Positions 1 to 9,371 of a stretch of DNA of 64,000 nt are shown here, in pieces. Below the pieces are notes generated by a model. That model searched no databases. It was not told the DNA's origin and saw only the letters and a list, made by a program, of their open reading frames with translations. A program made the position numbers and the translations under genes. Position 1 is the stretch's first letter, and every line of letters starts with the position of its first letter. Origin of the DNA: Kribbella kalugense (lineage in GTDB: Bacteria > Actinomycetota > Actinomycetes > Propionibacteriales > Kribbellaceae); NCBI RefSeq assembly GCF_004365875.1, contig NZ_SODF01000003.1, forward strand, positions 1,101,763 through 1,165,762, read 5' to 3'.

Positions 1-2
1 GG

Positions 3-971
3 CGGGCGATCACGTCGGCGGTGGCGCGCGGGATCCGGTGCAACCTGGGACTGCGGTTCGTGTCCGGGTTCCTGACTATGTACTTGGCGTTCCTGCTACG
101 CGATCAGCCGATCAGCGGGGTGAAGGGTGCGGTCGCGGCCGGTGCGGTGATCGCCGCGGCCGGGATCGGGAACAGCCTCGGCACCCTGGCCGGATCGTTG
201 CTCAAGGCACGTAAACCGGAAGGTGTCGTGCTGGTAGTGCTGCTCGCGGACGCCATCGTGGCTGTCGCGGTGGCGATCCTGTACGGGCTGCCGATCCTGA
301 TCGCACTGGGGTTCGTCGCGGGCTTGTGCAGTTCGCTCGGGAAGTTGTCGCTGGATGCGATGATCCAGCGCGACGTTCCGGAATCCGTGCGTACGTCGGT
401 GTTCGCGCGGTCGGAAACGGTGTTGCAGCTCGCCTGGGTGATCGGCGGCGGGTGCGGGATCGTGCTGCCGTTGATCCCGCGGGTCGGGTTCGGGTTCCTC
501 GCGGTCGTGCTGGTGATCGTGGTTTTCCTGGTACTGCGGATGCGGCCGGCGCCGCGTCCGGCCGACGGGCCGCTGCGACCGGGCGGTCTCGGTGGGCCGA
601 GGACCGGGCCGCCGCCGGCCGGGCACGGGCGTGATGGCGGGTCGAGTGGTAAGTCGCGTCCGGAGAGTACGACGCGGACGATCCTGACCACGAGTGTCGC
701 GGAGCAGCGGGCGAACCGGGCGCGGCGCTCGGACTCGCACGACGAGCCGACAGTCGAGTGGCGGGGCCGCGATCAGAAGCCACCCGCCGGTCCCCCACCA
801 CCGAAAGATCCGCCGACCGGCCGCTGGTGGAGCGGCCAGCCCGACGAGGACGAAGACACCACCAAGAACCAGGCCCCCTGGGCCGAAGAACCAACAGTCG
901 AACGCAACCGAGGCAATGGCCTCTTCAAACGCCGCCCCGGCGGAGACACCCCCCGCCGCCCACCCCGCTAG
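3..971 (+). CDS. MFS-type membrane transporter, C-terminal part (5' end outside window)
   Basis: The frame is open from the left edge, so the true start lies upstream; 322 codons are visible. The first ~180 residues hold five or six hydrophobic helices with a loop LDAMIQRDVPESVRTSVFARSE, which is typical of the second half of a major facilitator carrier. The remaining ~140 residues are a hydrophilic, Pro/Arg/Gly-rich, probably disordered cytoplasmic tail with repeated PTVE motifs (EPTVEW, EEPTVER). The substrate cannot be deduced. The tail is unusually long for an MFS protein and could be a phosphorylation or protein-binding region; that is inference. Confidence 0.7.
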   Translation, partial: RAITSAVARGIRCNLGLRFVSGFLTMYLAFLLRDQPISGVKGAVAAGAVIAAAGIGNSLGTLAGSLLKARKPEGVVLVVLLADAIVAVAVAILYGLPILIALGFVAGLCSSLGKLSLDAMIQRDVPESVRTSVFARSETVLQLAWVIGGGCGIVLPLIPRVGFGFLAVVLVIVVFLVLRMRPAPRPADGPLRPGGLGGPRTGPPPAGHGRDGGSSGKSRPESTTRTILTTSVAEQRANRARRSDSHDEPTVEWRGRDQKPPAGPPPPKDPPTGRWWSGQPDEDEDTTKNQAPWAEEPTVERNRGNGLFKRRPGGDTPRRPPR

Positions 972-1062
972 ACACCAAGCGGCGACCGGACAAGCCGGCC
1001 GCCGCTGAGGGTTTGATGGGCTGAGGGGGTGCGCTGCCCCGGAGGTGCGCTGCCTAGCGCGG

Positions 1063-2619
1063 TCAGGCTGCTGGGGCTAAGTCGGCCTCCTCGGCGGCGG
1101 GCTCCGGGGTTTCCACTGGGGTTGCGTGGGTGGTGCCGCGGAGGGTGAGGGTGGCGGCTACTGCGGTGGTCAGGAGGAGGAGGGTGCCTACCAGGGCGAC
1201 CACGTTCATGCTGTGGGTGAAGGCGTGGCGGGCGGTGGCCAGGACGGTGTCGGCTAGTTGAGCCGGGAGGTGCGCCGCGGCGGCAGTCGCAGCCGGCAGA
1301 CCCTCGCGGACGGGAGCGGCAACACCGGCGGGCAGTGAGGACGGTACGTCGGCGCGGTAGGCCGCAGTACCGATCGAGCCGAGGATCGCGATCCCGAGCG
1401 CCCCGCCGAACTCCGAGCAGGTTTCCATCACCGCGGATGCCGAGCCGGCCCGCTCCGGGGCGACCGAGCCGACGACGCCCTCGGTGACCAGGGTCATCAC
1501 CATCACCAGACCGGCGGCCAGCAGACCGGCGCCGGCCAGCGGCACGGCCAGCGACGAGTCGGTGTGCACCTGGGTCAGTACGCCGTACCCGGAAGCCGCG
1601 AGTACAAAGGCACCACCGATCACGTACGCCCGGTCCATCTTCCCGGCCAGCGCGGTGGCCAGCGGAGCCGCTCCACCGACCAGCACCGACGGAGCCAGCG
1701 ACCACAGCGCCGCCTTCAACGGGCTGAGCCCCTGCACCAACTGCAGGTACTGAGTGAGGAACACCGCGTTGCCGACCAGCGCCAGAGTGCCGATGGTGTT
1801 GGCCGCCAGCGACCCGCTGAACGCCCGGTTCCGGAACATCGACAGGTCGACCATCGGGTGCGCCGCGGTCCGCTGCCGCTGCACGAACAGCACCCCGAAC
1901 ACCAGCCCGGCCACGATCGCGACCACCGGTAGTGCGGACACACCGTTCGCAGCGACCTCCTTGATCCCCCAGATCACCGGCAGTACGGCGGCCAGCGACA
2001 GCACCGAACCCATCAGGTCGAACCGCCCACCCGCAGGAGTCTTGAACTCAGGCAGCAGCATCGGCGCGAGCACCAGCAGCAGCACCATCGCCGGAGTGTT
2101 GATCAGGAACACCGAACCCCACCAGAAATGCTCCAGCAGGAACCCACCGAGCACCGGCCCGAGGGTGATCCCGCCCATCATCACCGCGCTCCAGAAGGCG
2201 ATCGCCTTCGACCGCTGCTTCGGGTCGTGGAACATGTTCCGAATCAGTGCCAGGGTCGACGGCATCAGGGTCGCGCCGCCGATCCCGAGTAGGGCGCGGG
2301 CCGCGATCAACTGCTCCGGGCTCTGCGCGTACGCCGCCGCGATCGAGGCGAGGCCGAAACCGATCGCGCCGAAGATCAGCAGCTTGCGGCGCCCGATCCG
2401 GTCGCCGAGCGAGCCCATGGTGATCAGCAGGCCGGCCAGCACGAACCCGTAGATGTCGAAGATCCACAGCTGCTCGGTCGCGTTCACCCCGAGGTCCGCG
2501 CTGATGAACGGGACCGCGAAGTACAGCACCGACACGTCCATCGAGACCAGCAGCAGCGGGAGCGCGAGCACCCCGAGCGCGATCCACTCCTTGCGTCCCG
2601 CCCGTTCAGTCGAACTCAT
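1063..2619 (-). CDS. MFS drug efflux transporter, DHA2 (EmrB/QacA-like) family
   Basis: A 518-residue integral membrane protein with about 14 predicted helices. It carries motif A (GSLGDRIGRRKLL, about residue 70) and the antiporter motif C region (GITLGPVLGGFLL), both characteristic of proton-driven multidrug exporters. I chose the ATG at 2619 because GGAGGGG lies four bases upstream; an upstream in-frame extension to 2673 would run through the operator region. It is transcribed away from the TetR gene at 2721, and the 101-bp gap between them holds palindromes, so it is very probably the target of that repressor. The last ~25 residues are acidic and cytoplasmic. Substrate unknown. Confidence 0.9.
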   Translation of the reverse strand: MSSTERAGRKEWIALGVLALPLLLVSMDVSVLYFAVPFISADLGVNATEQLWIFDIYGFVLAGLLITMGSLGDRIGRRKLLIFGAIGFGLASIAAAYAQSPEQLIAARALLGIGGATLMPSTLALIRNMFHDPKQRSKAIAFWSAVMMGGITLGPVLGGFLLEHFWWGSVFLINTPAMVLLLVLAPMLLPEFKTPAGGRFDLMGSVLSLAAVLPVIWGIKEVAANGVSALPVVAIVAGLVFGVLFVQRQRTAAHPMVDLSMFRNRAFSGSLAANTIGTLALVGNAVFLTQYLQLVQGLSPLKAALWSLAPSVLVGGAAPLATALAGKMDRAYVIGGAFVLAASGYGVLTQVHTDSSLAVPLAGAGLLAAGLVMVMTLVTEGVVGSVAPERAGSASAVMETCSEFGGALGIAILGSIGTAAYRADVPSSLPAGVAAPVREGLPAATAAAAHLPAQLADTVLATARHAFTHSMNVVALVGTLLLLTTAVAATLTLRGTTHATPVETPEPAAEEADLAPAA

Positions 2620-2636
2620 GACACCCCTCCGAAGAT

Positions 2637-2710
2637 TTATCTGTCTACGCCGCACACTGTGTGCGCCATACACAGACCATACACAAGACTGTCTATGCTG
2701 TAAACAGATA
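2637..2710. promoter_or_regulatory. Divergent promoter/operator between DHA2 pump and TetR
   Basis: Several dyads are visible. GCACACTGTGTGC (2652-2664) is a perfect 13-bp palindrome. CTGTAAACAG (2698-2707) has four-base arms. TATCTGTCTAC near 2638 is mirrored by GTAAACAGATA ending at 2710. TATGCT at 2694-2699 fits a -10 box for the TetR gene and overlaps the right-hand dyad, as expected for autorepression. Operator assignment is inferred from position and symmetry. Confidence 0.6.
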
Positions 2711-2720
2711 GAGTGGGGCC

Positions 2721-3452
2721 ATGGACGAGAGTGAGCTGCCGAGGGTGTTGCAACAGATGTGGGGTATCGAGGGGCGTAGCCGCCCCGGCCCCAAGCCGGC
2801 CTTTCACATCAGCGACATCGGCCGGGCCGCGATCAAGCTCGCCGACGCAGGCGGATTGGCCGCGGTCTCGATGAGCAAGGTGGCCGCCGAGCTCGGCTTC
2901 ACCACGATGTCGCTCTACCGGTACGTCGACGCCAAGGACGACTTGTACGTCGTGATGCTCGAGCACGTCTTCAGCGAACCGCCCGAGCTCGACCCCAAGA
3001 AGCCCTGGCGGGACCGGATCACCACCTGGGCCGAGGCGTTCCACCAGGGACTGCGGCAGCACCCGTGGATCCTGCAGATCCCGATCGCCGAGCCGCCGCT
3101 GTCACCGAACCAGCTGACCTGGATGGAGTCCGGCCTGCAGGCGTTCGCAGGTACGCCGCTCACCCCACAGGACCGCCTGTCGGCGATGCTGCTGGTCAAC
3201 ATCTACGTCCGCGGTACGGCGCAACTCACCGCAACCATGGCGACCGACCCCGACGCGGTCGCCGAAACCGACCGCCTCTACACGCAGCGACTCACCATGC
3301 TCGCGACACCGGACCGCTTCCCCGGTATCGCGGCCACCCTCGAGCAGCCCCCGGACGAGGGGTACGCCGGCGACTTCGACAGCACCGAATTCGCGTTCGG
3401 ACTGGGCACCGTGCTCGACGGTATCCAGTCCCTGATCAACCGCCGGAGCTGA
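2721..3452 (+). CDS. TetR-family regulator with TetR_C-type ligand domain
   Basis: 243 residues. An N-terminal extension of ~35 residues (RSRPGPKPAF) precedes the helix-turn-helix (SMSKVAAELGFTTMSLYRYVDAKDDL, about residues 53-78). The larger C-terminal part resembles the ligand-binding domain of TetR/TetR_C repressors that control efflux pumps. It is divergent from the DHA2 pump, so local repression relieved by the pump's substrate is the likely circuit. It ends four bases before the convergent cold-shock gene. Confidence 0.88.
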   Translation: MDESELPRVLQQMWGIEGRSRPGPKPAFHISDIGRAAIKLADAGGLAAVSMSKVAAELGFTTMSLYRYVDAKDDLYVVMLEHVFSEPPELDPKKPWRDRITTWAEAFHQGLRQHPWILQIPIAEPPLSPNQLTWMESGLQAFAGTPLTPQDRLSAMLLVNIYVRGTAQLTATMATDPDAVAETDRLYTQRLTMLATPDRFPGIAATLEQPPDEGYAGDFDSTEFAFGLGTVLDGIQSLINRRS

Positions 3453-3456
3453 TCGG

Positions 3457-3840
3457 TCAGACGTCGAGTTTGTCAGCGACGCCGCGCAGTACCGTGGCCA
3501 CCTGCTTGGCGGACTTGTTGTCGGGCTGGCGGCCGCGGCGGTAGTTCTCGCCGATCCGGTCGAGCATCTTGATCAGGTCCTCGATGACGACCTGCATCTC
3601 CTCAGGCTTCGGGCGCATCGCCTTCGCCACCGACGGCGGCGGGTCGATCAGCCGGACCTGCAGGGCCTGCTCGCCCTTGCGTCCCTCGACGACGCCGAAC
3701 TCGACCTTCTGCCCCGGCTTGAGGTTCGTCACTCCCGCGGGCAGCGCCTCGGCGCGGACGTAGACGTCCCCGCCTTCCTCCTTGCTGAGGAAACCGAACC
3801 CCTTGTCGGAGTCGTACCACTTCACCTTGCCAACGGGCAC
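3457..3840 (-). CDS. Cold-shock domain protein with C-terminal extension
   Basis: 127 residues, GTG start at 3840 with AGAGG upstream. Residues 1-67 form a CspA-type OB fold for single-stranded nucleic acid: KGFGFLS is RNP1 and VYVRAEAL takes the place of RNP2 (usual form VFVHFSAI, so Phe to Tyr and His to Arg are changed). Residues ~70-127 are an extra helical tail found in the longer actinobacterial members. The role is probably RNA chaperoning. It is a single gene convergent with the TetR gene. Confidence 0.88.
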   Translation of the reverse strand: MPVGKVKWYDSDKGFGFLSKEEGGDVYVRAEALPAGVTNLKPGQKVEFGVVEGRKGEQALQVRLIDPPPSVAKAMRPKPEEMQVVIEDLIKMLDRIGENYRRGRQPDNKSAKQVATVLRGVADKLDV

Positions 3841-3966
3841 GGGAACCTCTTCAGATCAATCGTCGGAAAACAGAGCGGGCAGGCGGCCCGATCGGGAACC
3901 CCAGCGTACGTGACCCGGAGCTACCGCGCCTCCGGGAAAATACCTGAACCAGCAGTCTCCCGCACC

Positions 3967-5442
3967 TCACAAACTCCGGTACTTCTCCGGATCCGGCAGC
4001 CGCTCGTTCATCGATCCGGACCGGAACCCGCGCTGGTCGACCTGCGCCGCCGGGAAGCCTTCCGCCACCACCGCATCAACCAGCGCCTGCTGGTCCACCT
4101 GATCGAGCAGCGCCGCGTCGATCTCGATCGACGCGCTGTCCCCGAGGTCGCGGACGCGAACGTTCTGCAAGCCGTACGACGCCAACTGCGAGCGGACCGC
4201 CTGCTCGGCCCGGTCGACCCGGGCGAGCAGGTTCGGCGTGATCCGGATGCCGTACGCGATCCGGCTGGACAGGCAGGCCGCGGCCGGCTTGTCCGAGGTC
4301 TCGAGTCCCCAGCTGCGTGACGCCGTACGAATCTGCGCCTTGGTCAGCCGCGCGTCCTTCAGCGGCGTCAGCGCACCCCGCTCGAACGCGGCCCGGATCC
4401 CCGGCCGGAACCCGGCGATCGCGTCGTCGGCGTTCGTCCCGGTCGCAATGGCGGTGATGCCGAACTGGTCCGCGATCGGCTGCAGCGTCTCGATCAGCTC
4501 TGCCTTGCAGAAGTAGCACCGCGCACCCGAGTTGGCCTGATACCCCTCGCGGTCCATCTCGTGCGTGTCCGGCGTGACATGCCGTACGCCGAGATTGTCC
4601 GCGAACCGTGCGGCCGGCTCGAGCTCCGCAGCCGGCAGACTCGACGACACCGCGGTCGCCGCGACCACGTTGGCCGGCCCGATCGCCCGGGCGGCCGCCG
4701 CGAGCAGGAACGCCGAGTCCGCGCCGCCGCTGAACGCGACCACGAGCTTGTCGTAGCCGGACAGCCGCCGCATCAACGCTTCCAGCCGCTGCTCGAGCAC
4801 ATACTCATCAAGCCAGGCCGGGAACTCGGTCAAGTCATTCAGTACGACGTCAGCGCCGTACGCCCGCAGCTCGTCCGCGGTGAACGGCCCGGTCGCGACC
4901 GAGACCGCAACAGCGCCGGCAGCGTGCGCACCGTCGATGTCGGCGGTGTGATCGCCGACGTAGATCGTGGCGTGGTGCTCGAGAAGCGCCGTACCCTTCT
5001 CGGCGCCGTGCAGGTCACCGACCGGCTCGTCGACGTCCAGCTCGAGATGCTCCAGGTGCAGCCGGACCGACGGGGTGTACTTCGCCGACACGACCATCGT
5101 CCGCCCGCGCAGCGCACGGATCGCGGCCAGCGACTCGGCCACGCCCGGCAGCGGCAGGCTGCCCGTGATCGCGTACGACGGGTAGTGCTCGCGGTAGCGC
5201 GCGACCATCGCGTCGACCTGCTCGGGCGGGAACCAGTTCGCCATCTCCCAGGTCAGCGGCGGCCCGAGCCGGCTCACCACCAGGTCGGTGTCGATCTCCA
5301 CACCGGTCTCTTCGGCCAGCAGGTCCCAGACAGCCTGGATCCCCGGCCGGGAGTCGATCAACGTCATGTCCAGGTCGAAGCCGACCACCAGCTCCGGCAG
5401 ATCGAACGAGGCGGCGGCGGGCTGGATCTCGGCGGTTGACAC
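3967..5442 (-). CDS. larE: HAD-family phosphatase fused to LarE-type ATP-dependent sulfur transferase
   Basis: 491 residues from the GTG at 5442; longer frames would run into the divergent dioxygenase gene. Residues ~17-215 are a HAD hydrolase: DxDxT nucleophile (DLDMT, 23-27), VVSAK, and [10 protein letters not shown] for the acidic motif. Residues ~222-491 are a LarE-like PP-loop protein: SGGADS at 238-243, a CYFC pair at C309/C312, and C390 in [11 protein letters not shown]. LarE sulfurates pyridinium bis-carboxylate in nickel-pincer cofactor synthesis; forms with three cysteines are known to hold a [4Fe-4S] cluster instead of sacrificing a cysteine, and the three cysteines here fit that form. 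No larB or larC lies in the window, so the actual substrate is uncertain. Confidence 0.85.
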   Translation of the reverse strand: MSTAEIQPAAASFDLPELVVGFDLDMTLIDSRPGIQAVWDLLAEETGVEIDTDLVVSRLGPPLTWEMANWFPPEQVDAMVARYREHYPSYAITGSLPLPGVAESLAAIRALRGRTMVVSAKYTPSVRLHLEHLELDVDEPVGDLHGAEKGTALLEHHATIYVGDHTADIDGAHAAGAVAVSVATGPFTADELRAYGADVVLNDLTEFPAWLDEYVLEQRLEALMRRLSGYDKLVVAFSGGADSAFLLAAAARAIGPANVVAATAVSSSLPAAELEPAARFADNLGVRHVTPDTHEMDREGYQANSGARCYFCKAELIETLQPIADQFGITAIATGTNADDAIAGFRPGIRAAFERGALTPLKDARLTKAQIRTASRSWGLETSDKPAAACLSSRIAYGIRITPNLLARVDRAEQAVRSQLASYGLQNVRVRDLGDSASIEIDAALLDQVDQQALVDAVVAEGFPAAQVDQRGFRSGSMNERLPDPEKYRSL

Positions 5443-5466
5443 GTCCCCAACCCTACAAGGGCCCCC

Positions 5467-5544
5467 GGACCGCCACGCAGGCATAACCACATCCCGACCG
5501 CTCCCAACCCCCGGTTTGGGCGGGTTCTGCCTGCGTGGCGGTCC
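5467..5544. repeat. 78-bp palindromic element with 17-bp perfect arms
   Basis: GGACCGCCACGCAGGCA (5467-5483) is repeated exactly inverted at 5528-5544 around a 44-base core. The core contains a smaller dyad (CCCAA / TTGGG). It lies between two divergently transcribed genes, so a terminator role is unlikely. It is not an obvious promoter either. A miniature palindromic repeat or an RNA/DNA structural element is possible. Confidence 0.75.
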
Positions 5545-5614
5545 GCATCCCGAAACGCCCCCTAAGTCCAGTAATCCAGTAGGAAAATGGTTCTTAACCA
5601 ACCCGAGGAGCGAC

Positions 5615-6544
5615 ATGACCGCACAACTCGAAGCACCGGAGATCACCGTCAGCAAGGCGGGCGGCGCGATCGGCGCCGTGATCGGCAACGTCCGGCTCGG
5701 CGGCGGCCTGGCCCCGGAGACGGTCGCCGCGATCCGGCAGGCGCTGCTCGACCACAAGGTGATCTTCTTCCGCGAGCAGCACGACCTGGACGACGCCGGC
5801 CAACTGGCGTTCGCCCAGCTATTGGGTACGCCGACCCTCGCGCACCCGACCTCGAAGAGCCTCGACGGCGCCGCGAACGTGCTGCCGATCGACTCCGACT
5901 ACAGCAAGGCGAACAGCTGGCACACCGACGTCACGTTCGTCGACCGGATCCCCGCGATCAGCCTGCTCCGCGCGGTCACCCTGCCCGCGTACGGCGGCGC
6001 GACCACGTGGGCCAACACCGTCACGGCGTACGCGAATCTGCCCAAGCCGCTGAAGGCACTCGTCGACACGCTCTGGGCCGTGCACAGCAACGTGTACGAC
6101 TACGCCGGCCATGCGGACGAGGGGCGGATCGGCGGCATCGACGTGAAGTTCGAGGAGCACCAGAAGCAGTTCGAGTCGAAGCTGTTCGAGACCGAGCACC
6201 CCGTGGTCCGCATTCACCCCGAGACCGGCGAGCGAGCGCTCGTACTCGGCCACTTCGTCCGCCGCTTCGTCGGGCTGAGCAGCACCGAGACGACCGCGTT
6301 GTTCCAGCTCCTGCAGAACCGGGTCACCAACCTCGACAACACCGTCCGCTGGCAGTGGCAGCCGGGCGACCTGGCCATCTGGGACAACCGCGCGACCCAG
6401 CACTACGGCGTCGCCGACTACGACGACCTGCCGCGCTGGCTGCACCGGATCACGCTGGCCGGCGACGTCCCGGTGAGCGTCGACGGAGTCCGCAGTACGC
6501 CGCGAACCGGCGACGCGTCGCACTACTCCAAGCTTGACAACTGA
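5615..6544 (+). CDS. TauD/TfdA-family Fe(II)/2-oxoglutarate dioxygenase
   Basis: 309 residues starting at the ATG at 5615, preceded by GAGGAG. The iron-binding HxD is H103/D105 (SWHTDVTF). The distal histidine is in [12 protein letters not shown], and the 2-oxoglutarate-binding arginine is in [10 protein letters not shown]. The layout matches taurine dioxygenase, alkylsulfatase and 2,4-D dioxygenase relatives, which hydroxylate next to a leaving sulfonate, sulfate or ether group. No sulfonate importer is nearby, so the substrate is open. It stands alone, 55 bp upstream of a TetR gene that starts the next operon. Confidence 0.9.
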   Translation: MTAQLEAPEITVSKAGGAIGAVIGNVRLGGGLAPETVAAIRQALLDHKVIFFREQHDLDDAGQLAFAQLLGTPTLAHPTSKSLDGAANVLPIDSDYSKANSWHTDVTFVDRIPAISLLRAVTLPAYGGATTWANTVTAYANLPKPLKALVDTLWAVHSNVYDYAGHADEGRIGGIDVKFEEHQKQFESKLFETEHPVVRIHPETGERALVLGHFVRRFVGLSSTETTALFQLLQNRVTNLDNTVRWQWQPGDLAIWDNRATQHYGVADYDDLPRWLHRITLAGDVPVSVDGVRSTPRTGDASHYSKLDN

Positions 6545-6599
6545 AGTCATCCTGTCCCGGTACTTGACACTGGAGCCGTTTTTGTAAACCCTCATCTCC

Positions 6600-7208
6600 A
6601 TGGACTCGTTCACCGATCGGACCAAACGCCGACTGCGGGACGAGCTGCTGGACGCCGCCCAGGACGCGATCGAGACGGGCGGGTACGACGGACTCCGGAT
6701 GGCTGACGTCGCCCGGCGGACCGGCGTGTCCCGGCAGACGGTCTACAACGAGTTCGGCGACAAGTGGAGCGTGCTGGAAGCCGTCGCCGCGCGCGAGACC
6801 GAGCGGTTCCTGCTGGATGTGAACACGGCGCTCGCCGAGGAGTCCAACCCGATCGACGGCCTCCGGGCCGCGGTCGAGCGGGCCCTCACGCTGGCCGGGG
6901 AGAACCCGCTGGTGAAGGCGGCGCTGGGCCAGCCGGGATCGGACCAAGCCAGTCAACTGCTGACGACACGGGGGCAGCAGGTGCTGGAGCTGGCCCACCT
7001 TCGGCTCGGTGCCCATGTCAGGGAGCACTGGCCGGAGGTTCCGGCAGAGGACGCGACCAGCTGCGTGGACGTCGCCTTGCGCGTCGTCATCAGCCACATC
7101 GTCACGCCGGGCCCTCCCCCGGCGGTGGTGGCCACGCAGCTGGCTCGCGTCCTCTCGCCCTTCTTGAAAGAACGCAGCCTGAGTGAATCCAGGAGGCAGC
7201 ACGTATGA
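6600..7208 (+). CDS. TetR-family regulator of the R2lox operon
   Basis: 202 residues. The helix-turn-helix is residues ~40-62 ([22 protein letters not shown]); the C-terminal helical domain is of the AcrR-like kind. No ribosome site precedes the ATG, but TTGACA (6564-6569) and an AT-rich TGTAAA near 6583-6588 suggest a promoter very close to the start codon. Its stop overlaps the start of R2lox (ATGA), so the two are co-translated. The same TetR-R2lox order exists in Mycobacterium tuberculosis (Rv0232-Rv0233, from memory), supporting a conserved regulatory unit. Confidence 0.88.
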   Translation: MDSFTDRTKRRLRDELLDAAQDAIETGGYDGLRMADVARRTGVSRQTVYNEFGDKWSVLEAVAARETERFLLDVNTALAEESNPIDGLRAAVERALTLAGENPLVKAALGQPGSDQASQLLTTRGQQVLELAHLRLGAHVREHWPEVPAEDATSCVDVALRVVISHIVTPGPPPAVVATQLARVLSPFLKERSLSESRRQHV

Positions 7209-8152
7209 ACGAACTGCACCGGCAAGGCTTCAGCACGCTCCGGTCCGGTGGGCTGAACTGGGACGCGATGCCACTGCGGCTGTTCGACAAGGGCAACCGC
7301 AAGTTCTGGAACCCGCGCGACATCGACTTCAGCCAGGACGCCAAGGACTGGCAGGAGCTGGGCGACGACGACAAGGACAACGCGTTGATGCTCTGCTCGC
7401 AGTTCATCGCGGGCGAGGAGGCGGTGACCGAGGACCTGCAGCCGTTCCTGCAGGCCATGGCCGCCGAGGGCCGGTTCGGCGACGAGATGTACCTGACCCA
7501 GTTCTGTTTCGAGGAGGCCAAGCACACCGCGGTCTTCCGGCTCTGGCTGGACGCGGTCGGCGTCACCGAGGACCTGCACCGGTACGTCGAGAACAATCCG
7601 GGCTACCGCGCGATCTTCTACGAAGCCCTGCCGGTCGCACTCAAATCACTGACCGACGACCCGTCGCCGGCCAATCAGGTCCGCGCGAGCGTGACCTACA
7701 ACCACGTGGTGGAAGGGACTCTAGCCCTGACCGGCTACCACGCGTGGAACTTGCTCTGCACGTCACGCGGCGTACTGCCCGGCATGCAGGAACTGATCCG
7801 ACGGATCGGCGACGACGAGCGGCGGCACATGGCCTGGGGCACGTTCACCTGCCGCCGGCACGTCGCCGCGGACGAGTCGAACTGGAAGGTCGTCACCAAC
7901 ACGATGGAGGAGCTCCTCCCGCACGCGCTGACGCAGATCCAGTGGGCGATGGACAACTCCCCCGCCCTTCCGCCGGAGATCAACCCGACCGCCCTGATGA
8001 CGTACGCCGGCGATCGCGCCACCCGCCGCCTCGGCGCGATCGAGTCGGCCGTCGGCGCCGACGTGGCCGGGATCGACCTCGACTACTCCCCCGAGAAACT
8101 CGAGGATGACTTCGGCGACGAGGACTCAGCCGCGCTGGCCGCGGTTCGCTAA
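7205..8152 (+). CDS. R2-like ligand-binding oxidase (R2lox), Mn/Fe ferritin-like protein
   Basis: 315 residues, ATG at 7205 with AGGAGG upstream and ATGA overlap with the TetR gene. The ferritin-like helical bundle shows every expected metal ligand in register with the Geobacillus R2lox: E71, E104, H107, E170, E205 and H208. The Val-Tyr pair that forms the ether cross-link is also present (V74 and Y165). R2lox proteins assemble a Mn/Fe centre, bind a fatty-acid-like ligand and oxidise an unknown substrate. The tyrosyl-radical partner subunit of ribonucleotide reductase is absent, as expected. The C-terminal ~20 residues are acidic. It converges on the MFS gene and overlaps it by 27 bp. Confidence 0.93.
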   Translation: MNELHRQGFSTLRSGGLNWDAMPLRLFDKGNRKFWNPRDIDFSQDAKDWQELGDDDKDNALMLCSQFIAGEEAVTEDLQPFLQAMAAEGRFGDEMYLTQFCFEEAKHTAVFRLWLDAVGVTEDLHRYVENNPGYRAIFYEALPVALKSLTDDPSPANQVRASVTYNHVVEGTLALTGYHAWNLLCTSRGVLPGMQELIRRIGDDERRHMAWGTFTCRRHVAADESNWKVVTNTMEELLPHALTQIQWAMDNSPALPPEINPTALMTYAGDRATRRLGAIESAVGADVAGIDLDYSPEKLEDDFGDEDSAALAAVR

Positions 8153-9283
8153 CACGACCACGAGCGCCGCGGTCGCCAGGACCGCAGGAAGCCAGGTGAC
8201 CGTCGTCGTACCGAGGTGGTCGACGACCTGGCCGCCGGTGAAGGCGCCCAGTGCGATCGATCCGTTGAAGACGCCGACCAAGACGGCGGACGATGCTTCG
8301 GGGGCGTTGGGTGCCGCGGCGTGCGCCCAGGCTTGCGTGCTGACGGTCGTTCCACCGTACGCGAGACCCCAGATCACCAACAAAACAAGGGATCCGGCCA
8401 TCGTGGTGCCGACCAACGGCATTGTGACGGTGGCGATCGCGATGCCGGCAGAGATGACGATCAGGGCGCGGGTCGGGCGGAGAGCGCCGGTAAGGAAGTT
8501 GCCGATGACACCGGCCACGCCGTACGCAAGCAGGAGCGTGCCGATCAGCGCCGGACCGGTGTGTGGTTCGAGGAGTGGGCGGACATAGGTGTACGCCGCG
8601 AAGTGGCCGGTCACGATCAACGCGACGAGGACCAGGCCGACGCGAATCTCCTTGATTTGCAGGACTTCTCGTACGTCGCAGAGGCGAACGGGCCGCTCCG
8701 GGGCGAGGCTCGGGAGAAAGGTGCCCAGCGCAACGGCCAGACCGAGCGACAGTACTCCGAGCGCGGCGAACGCCCAGCGCCAGCCGAACAGCTCACCGAC
8801 ATACGCCCCGGCCGGAATGCCAAGCACAGAAGCGATTCCGATGCCACTGAAGATGAGTGAGGTCGCCGGTCCAGCGGCATGCTCGGGTACGACGCGCCGC
8901 GCGAGACCCATTGTAAACAGCCACACCCCGCCGATCGAGACACCCATCAGAACCCGGGCTAGCAGGAAGACCGTGAAGACCGGAGTGACCGCGGCAAGGA
9001 AGCCGGCTGCGGCCAGCAGGACGAGCAGACCGACGAGGACCGTACGGCGATCGAGTTTGCCCAGCAGCAGTGGGAGAACCGGCGAGGCCAGGGCCGACAC
9101 GACGCCGGTGACGGTCAGGCTGAGGCCCGCCGTGCCCTCACTGACGTGAAGCGCGGCGGCCATCGGGGTGAGCAGGCCGACCGGCAGCATTTCGGCCGTC
9201 ACCACGGTGAACACGGTTGCCGCCATCGTGACGGAGGCGGCCCATCCTCGGGTCACCACTTGGTCGGCGCAGATCGTCGTCAT
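8126..9283 (-). CDS. MFS transporter, DHA1-like (12 helices)
   Basis: 385 residues if started at the ATG at 9283; the alternative ATG at 9334 lies against a putative -10 sequence and is less likely. The ribosome site for 9283 is poor because GGAGGT abuts the ATG, so the start is uncertain. Motif A is weak, while helix 5 has the antiporter glycine/proline pattern ([22 protein letters not shown]) seen in arabinose/chloramphenicol-type exporters. It is divergent from the LysR gene at 9372 with a single LysR box between them, so it is the presumptive regulated target. Substrate unknown. Confidence 0.85.
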   Translation of the reverse strand: MTTICADQVVTRGWAASVTMAATVFTVVTAEMLPVGLLTPMAAALHVSEGTAGLSLTVTGVVSALASPVLPLLLGKLDRRTVLVGLLVLLAAAGFLAAVTPVFTVFLLARVLMGVSIGGVWLFTMGLARRVVPEHAAGPATSLIFSGIGIASVLGIPAGAYVGELFGWRWAFAALGVLSLGLAVALGTFLPSLAPERPVRLCDVREVLQIKEIRVGLVLVALIVTGHFAAYTYVRPLLEPHTGPALIGTLLLAYGVAGVIGNFLTGALRPTRALIVISAGIAIATVTMPLVGTTMAGSLVLLVIWGLAYGGTTVSTQAWAHAAAPNAPEASSAVLVGVFNGSIALGAFTGGQVVDHLGTTTVTWLPAVLATAALVVVLANRGQRG

Positions 9284-9341
9284 ACCTCCAGTGAGCGGCA
9301 GCCCGGCGGTCCGGAACAACGGCGATCTGGTCATGCTTGTA

Positions 9342-9354
9342 TTAGCTGAGCTAA
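9342..9354. promoter_or_regulatory. LysR (T-N11-A) operator, TTAGCTGAGCTAA
   Basis: A perfect 13-bp palindrome that fits the LysR consensus T-N11-A exactly. It lies between the MFS and LysR start codons, 18 bp before the LysR ATG, consistent with autorepression and control of the pump gene. Confidence 0.75.
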
Positions 9355-9371
9355 TCGATGAGGGTGGAGTG

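Noticed and set aside
3967-5757. A 596-residue HAD-LarE protein starting at 5757
   Set aside because: The extra 105 residues overlap the divergent dioxygenase gene and cross the palindromic element; the HAD domain begins only after the GTG at 5442.
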